Shown here in pieces: positions 7,098 through 9,257 of a DNA stretch of 9,257 bases. Each line of letters starts with the position of its first letter. Within the stretch, counting starts at the first letter, position 1. The position numbers and the translations under genes are program-made. The notes beneath the pieces were generated by a model. The model did not search any database, was not told the DNA's origin, and was given only the letters and a program-made list of their open reading frames with translations. Origin of the DNA: Oceanospirillaceae bacterium (GTDB lineage: Bacteria > Pseudomonadota > Gammaproteobacteria > Pseudomonadales > Balneatricaceae); contig JAGSHA010000103.1 of the NCBI GenBank assembly GCA_023954795.1, positions 1 to 9,257 on the forward strand. Direction: 5' to 3'.

Positions 7098-7117
7098 GAT
7101 ATGGTTTATTCAGTAGG

Positions 7118-7132
7118 ATTGGTAATACCAAT
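7118..7132. promoter_or_regulatory. PdhR-type operator O2
   Basis: ATTGGTAATACCAAT is a perfect 6-3-6 palindrome and the exact reverse complement of O1, so both present the same site in opposite orientations. It lies 18 bp before the -10-like TATAAC at 7150-7155 and would cover the -35 region of that promoter, which suits autorepression of pdhR. Confidence 0.85.
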
Positions 7133-7149
7133 TCGTGGTGCAGTTGGTG

Positions 7150-7155
7150 TATAAC
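7150..7155 (+). promoter_or_regulatory. Candidate -10 box for pdhR
   Basis: TATAAC matches the sigma-70 -10 consensus at five of six positions. There is no good -35 box at the right distance; the bases there belong to operator O2. The predicted start of transcription, near 7162, would leave about 87 nt of leader containing operator O3. Confidence 0.4.
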
Positions 7156-7211
7156 GATGGCTAATAGTGTGCGTCGAATTTTTGAAATCTGTATGTTGAA
7201 GTGATTACACT

Positions 7212-7226
7212 ATTGGTCTTACCAAT
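7212..7226. promoter_or_regulatory. PdhR-type operator O3 (pdhR leader)
   Basis: ATTGGTCTTACCAAT is a third perfect 6-3-6 palindrome of the same class, 22 bp before the pdhR start codon. It would fall inside the transcribed leader if the 7150 promoter is used, acting as a roadblock or auxiliary operator. Its place here also argues against the upstream GTG at 7201 as the pdhR start. Confidence 0.82.
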
Positions 7227-7248
7227 GCGGTTATGGGAGTTATTTTGC

Positions 7249-8016
7249 ATGGCATATCAACGGGTTAAGCAACCTAAAATCTCAGATGTAATCATGGAGC
7301 AGTTAGAAGCCATGATTTTAGAGGGTAGCTTGAAGCCGGGGCAGCGCTTGCCGCCAGAGCGGGAGTTGGCAAAGCAGTTTGAGGTTTCTCGCCCTTCTTT
7401 GCGTGAAGCGGTACAAAAGTTGGTTGCGAAAGGATTGTTGATTAGTCGTCAGGGCGGAGGCACTTTTGTAGCCGAGGATCTGGGTGGGTCTTTTTCCGAT
7501 CCGTTGCTGGAGTTGTTTCGCACCCATCCTGAAGCCCAGTATGATCTTCTTGAATTTCGTCATGCGCTTGAGGGGGTCACTGCATACTATGCTGCGCTGA
7601 GAAGTACACCTGCTGACAAAGAAGCGATTAAGCAGTGTTATTCAGACCTGGAGCACTATCACGAGACTAAGCAGTTCGATAAAGAGGTGTACGCAGATGT
7701 GGACTTTCATTTGGCGATCGCTGAGTCCACACACAATATGGTTTTGCTGCATATGATGCGTGCGCTATTCAGCCTGTTGCGTCAGCACGTTTGGGATAAC
7801 CTGCAGAATATTTACCCTAAAGCGGATTATCGCGAAAAGATCCATTGTCAGCATAAAGTGTTGATGGATGCGATTCTGTCCGGTGAACCTGAAAAAGCAC
7901 GCGAAGCAGCTCATCATCATCTGGCTTACGTTGAGGACGCGTTGTTGGAAGGGCAGAAGGAGAACACCCGTTTGGAGCGTGCATTGAGGCGTGCAAATAT
8001 CTCACCTGAGCTCTAA
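7249..8016 (+). CDS. pdhR: Pyruvate-responsive GntR/FCD repressor, PdhR-like
   Basis: The 255-residue protein starts MAYQRVKQPKISDVIMEQLE, close to E. coli PdhR in both sequence and length (254). The N-terminal winged helix-turn-helix (about 8-75) contains 'LPPERELAKQFEVSRPSLRE' and the wing 'ISRQGGGTFV'. The C-terminal FCD ligand domain (about 95-235) includes 'YDLLEFRHALEG' and 'AYYAALRST', as in PdhR. The FCD metal ligands look complete: Asp150, His154, His202 and His224. PdhR represses the pyruvate dehydrogenase operon and is released by pyruvate. Here it precedes aceE and follows three matching operators. ATG at 7249 was chosen for GGGAG nine bases upstream and agreement with the PdhR N-terminus; the in-frame GTG at 7201 would place operator O3 inside the gene. 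LldR is a close relative, but the aceE linkage favours PdhR. Confidence 0.93.
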   Translation: MAYQRVKQPKISDVIMEQLEAMILEGSLKPGQRLPPERELAKQFEVSRPSLREAVQKLVAKGLLISRQGGGTFVAEDLGGSFSDPLLELFRTHPEAQYDLLEFRHALEGVTAYYAALRSTPADKEAIKQCYSDLEHYHETKQFDKEVYADVDFHLAIAESTHNMVLLHMMRALFSLLRQHVWDNLQNIYPKADYREKIHCQHKVLMDAILSGEPEKAREAAHHHLAYVEDALLEGQKENTRLERALRRANISPEL

Positions 8017-8033
8017 TTGTATAAATACTACAA
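8017..8033. promoter_or_regulatory. Inverted repeat A in the aceE upstream gap (HexR-like or FadR-type)
   Basis: TTGTATAAATACTACAA starts directly after the pdhR stop codon. Its TTGTA/TACAA arms are perfect, with a partly asymmetric 7-nt centre. It shares outer arms and geometry with the repeat at 8079-8093 and differs clearly from the TTGGT-class operators upstream of pdhR. Confidence 0.5.
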
Positions 8034-8078
8034 GAAAAGTCCAAACCAGACCTGCTGTAGACTTTTTAGTCACTATTA

Positions 8079-8093
8079 TGTAGTATTACTACA
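8079..8093. promoter_or_regulatory. Inverted repeat B in the aceE promoter (HexR-like or FadR-type)
   Basis: TGTAGTATTACTACA is a perfect 6-3-6 inverted repeat. It resembles the HexR consensus known from Shewanella (TGTAAT-www-ATTACA), and also the general FadR-type pattern TnGT-N3-ACnA. It ends two bases before a perfect TATAAT, so a bound protein would sit in the -35/-10 spacer. The centre is 61 bp from that of repeat A. Confidence 0.6.
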
Positions 8094-8095
8094 AA

Positions 8096-8101
8096 TATAA
8101 T
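8096..8101 (+). promoter_or_regulatory. Candidate aceE promoter -10 box
   Basis: A perfect TATAAT lies 109 bp before the aceE start codon in an AT-rich stretch. The -35 region (near 8073-8078, CTATTA) is poor, suggesting activation or control by a protein bound at the adjacent inverted repeat. It would let aceE be transcribed apart from pdhR. Confidence 0.5.
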
Positions 8102-8174
8102 AACGACACAAAAAGAACGATAGCTTTGTTGCGGTGCAGCATGGTGGCTGGGCCGCACGAATTAGAGCTGTTAA

Positions 8175-8192
8175 GAATTTCTGCGTAAATTC
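8175..8192 (+). other. Hairpin just upstream of the aceE ribosome binding site
   Basis: GAATTT and AAATTC form a perfect 6-bp stem with the loop CTGCGT, ending five bases before GGAGAAGG, the aceE Shine-Dalgarno sequence. The stem is AU-rich and weak. It may affect ribosome access, which is inferred. Confidence 0.4.
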
Positions 8193-8209
8193 CGAGTGGA
8201 GAAGGCAAA

Positions 8210-9257
8210 GTGCAAGATTTCATCGAAGATCTCGATCCTGTAGAAACGCAAGAGTGGCTGGAGGCCCTGGAGTCAGTTGCCAAAAATGAAGGCGATGACC
8301 GCGCGCGTTTCATCCTGAGTGAGCTAGGCAAAAAAGCTGCTGACATGGGAGTAGGTTCTCAGACAACGCTGACAACCCCGTACCGCAACACGATTGCACC
8401 AAGAGATGAAGCCCGTATGCCGGGTGACCTGTTTATGGAACGTCGTATCCGTTCCTTTATTCGTTGGAATGCGATGGCAATGGTTATGCGTGCCAACGAC
8501 AACGATGAAGGTCTTGGCGGTCACATCTCTTCCTTCTCCTCTTCCGCAACACTCTATGATATCGGCTTTAACTACTTCTTCCGTGGTAACGATGGCGGTC
8601 AGGATGCTGACATGGTGTTCTTCCAGGGTCACATCGCACCAGGTATCTACTCACGTGCATACCTTGAAGGTCGTTTGACTGAAGAACAGATGGATAACTA
8701 CCGTCGCGAAGTTGATGGTAAAGGTCTGTCTTCTTATCCTCACCCTTGGTTAATGCCTGATTTCTGGCAGTTCCCAACAGTATCCATGGGTCTGGGTCCG
8801 ATCCAGGCTATCTATCAGGCACACGTTATGCGTTATCTGTCTGCGCGTAGCCTGATTAATCGTGCTGACCGTAAGGTATGGGCGTTCCTGGGTGATGGTG
8901 AGTGTGATGAGCCTGAATCTCTGGGTGCTATCTCACTGGCAGGTCGCGAGCAACTGGAAAACCTGGTGTTCGTTGTTAACTGTAACCTGCAGCGTCTGGA
9001 CGGTCCGGTTCGTGGTAACGGCAAGATCGTACAGGAACTGGAAGGTGTGTTCCGTGGTGCTGGCTGGAATGTCGTTAAATGTCTGTGGGGCCGTCACTGG
9101 GATCCACTGTTTGAGAAAGACGACAAAGGTCTGCTGCAGAAACGCATGGACGAAGTCTGTGACGGTGAGTTGCAGAACTACAAGGCAAATGGCGGTGCTT
9201 ACACCCGCGAGCATTTCTTCGGTAAATATCCTGAACTGCTGGAGATGGTTAAAGATC
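8210..9257 (+). CDS. aceE: Pyruvate dehydrogenase E1 component, N-terminal part (cut by window edge)
   Basis: The open frame runs 349 codons to the window edge, about 40% of a normal AceE (near 890 residues). It is the thiamine-diphosphate E1 enzyme of the pyruvate dehydrogenase complex, decarboxylating pyruvate and acetylating the lipoyl groups of E2 in the cytoplasm. The homodimeric E1 type is clear from 'ERRIRSFIRWNAMAMV', 'GGHISSF' (His105), 'FQGHIAPG' (His141), 'SSYPHPWLMPDFWQFPTVSMG' in part, and the ThDP/magnesium motif GDGECDEPES (228-237) ending in NCNLQ (257-261). These correspond to E. coli His106, His142 and the GDG...N motif. The GTG start at 8210 was chosen because GGAGAAGG lies just upstream and the protein 'VQDFIEDLDPVETQEWLEAL' matches the AceE N-terminus. 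The 193-bp gap after pdhR has its own candidate promoter. Confidence 0.97.
   Translation, partial: MQDFIEDLDPVETQEWLEALESVAKNEGDDRARFILSELGKKAADMGVGSQTTLTTPYRNTIAPRDEARMPGDLFMERRIRSFIRWNAMAMVMRANDNDEGLGGHISSFSSSATLYDIGFNYFFRGNDGGQDADMVFFQGHIAPGIYSRAYLEGRLTEEQMDNYRREVDGKGLSSYPHPWLMPDFWQFPTVSMGLGPIQAIYQAHVMRYLSARSLINRADRKVWAFLGDGECDEPESLGAISLAGREQLENLVFVVNCNLQRLDGPVRGNGKIVQELEGVFRGAGWNVVKCLWGRHWDPLFEKDDKGLLQKRMDEVCDGELQNYKANGGAYTREHFFGKYPELLEMVKD

Larger units (their letters stand above)
6882..7248. promoter_or_regulatory. Divergent control region between dctP and pdhR
   Basis: This 367-bp AT-rich gap separates the two oppositely transcribed arms. It holds three PdhR-type palindromes, centred at 6969, 7125 and 7219, and an 85-bp dyad centred at 7055. 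A -10-like TATAAC at 7150-7155 could serve pdhR, placing the middle operator over its -35 region. A weaker candidate pair (TTTACC 6976-6981, TTTATT 6999-7004) points the same way beside the first operator. I could not fix a convincing promoter for dctP. Operator spacings of 156 and 94 bp are near whole numbers of helical turns. Confidence 0.75.

Noticed and set aside
7201..7248. GTG at 7201 as the pdhR start
   Set aside because: It would put operator O3 inside the coding region and add 16 residues absent from PdhR. ATG at 7249 has a ribosome site and matches the PdhR N-terminus.
8035..8066. AAAAGTC...GACTTTT hairpin after pdhR as an intrinsic terminator
   Set aside because: The stem has only 7 bp, mostly A-T, with an 18-nt loop, and its U-run is part of the stem. 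It is too weak to call.
8089..9214. Minus-strand open frames opposite the aceE region
   Set aside because: The plus strand reads clearly as AceE with its ThDP motif, so these are shadows.
1..9257. CRISPR array, IS element, prophage, tRNA or rRNA genes
   Set aside because: I saw no spaced direct repeats, transposase or phage proteins, and no tRNA or rRNA signature sequences on either strand.

Overview
The window looks like chromosomal DNA from a marine-type gammaproteobacterium (Oceanospirillales/Pseudomonadales-like). This rests on the homodimeric E1-type aceE headed by a PdhR-family regulator, the TRAP-type uptake system and the moderate base composition. No lineage marker is present, so the assignment is inference.

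Layout. Positions 1-6881 hold six genes on the minus strand. In transcription order they are a TRAP transporter (dctP 6881-5811, dctQ 5678-5151, dctM 5151-3766), a large FAD/Fe-S D-2-hydroxyacid dehydrogenase of the D-lactate dehydrogenase Dld-II type (3642-769), a small universal stress protein (746-258), and the start of an AEC-family membrane permease (232-1, cut by the window edge). Positions 7249-9257 hold two genes on the plus strand: a PdhR-like GntR/FCD repressor (7249-8016) and the start of aceE, pyruvate dehydrogenase E1 (GTG at 8210, running off the right edge). The two arms diverge from a 367-bp control region (6882-7248).

How it works together (inference). The TRAP system imports a small 2-hydroxy- or 2-oxo-monocarboxylate, probably lactate or pyruvate. 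The dehydrogenase oxidises the D-hydroxyacid to pyruvate, and AceE commits pyruvate to acetyl-CoA. PdhR, whose E. coli homologue is inactivated by pyruvate, would set both arms. The control region holds three perfect 6-3-6 palindromes of the PdhR class (ATTGGT-N3-ACCAAT), one near dctP and two near pdhR.

Non-coding structure. Between the first two operators lies an 85-bp imperfect dyad (7013-7097) with a single axis at 7055, which the operators do not explain. The pdhR-aceE gap has two inverted repeats of a different class (TGTA...TACA), recalling HexR sites; one is next to a perfect TATAAT. A strong intrinsic terminator (3715-3750) separates dctM from the dehydrogenase gene and overlaps an alternative hairpin, and a 13-bp tandem duplication follows it. 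Two stacked hairpins, one capped by a cUUCGg tetraloop, lie between dctP and dctQ.

The proteins all belong to recognisable families. I see no CRISPR array, IS element, phage gene, tRNA or rRNA. The possible novelty is regulatory: the 85-bp dyad, the arrangement of two operator classes, and the attenuator-like junction.
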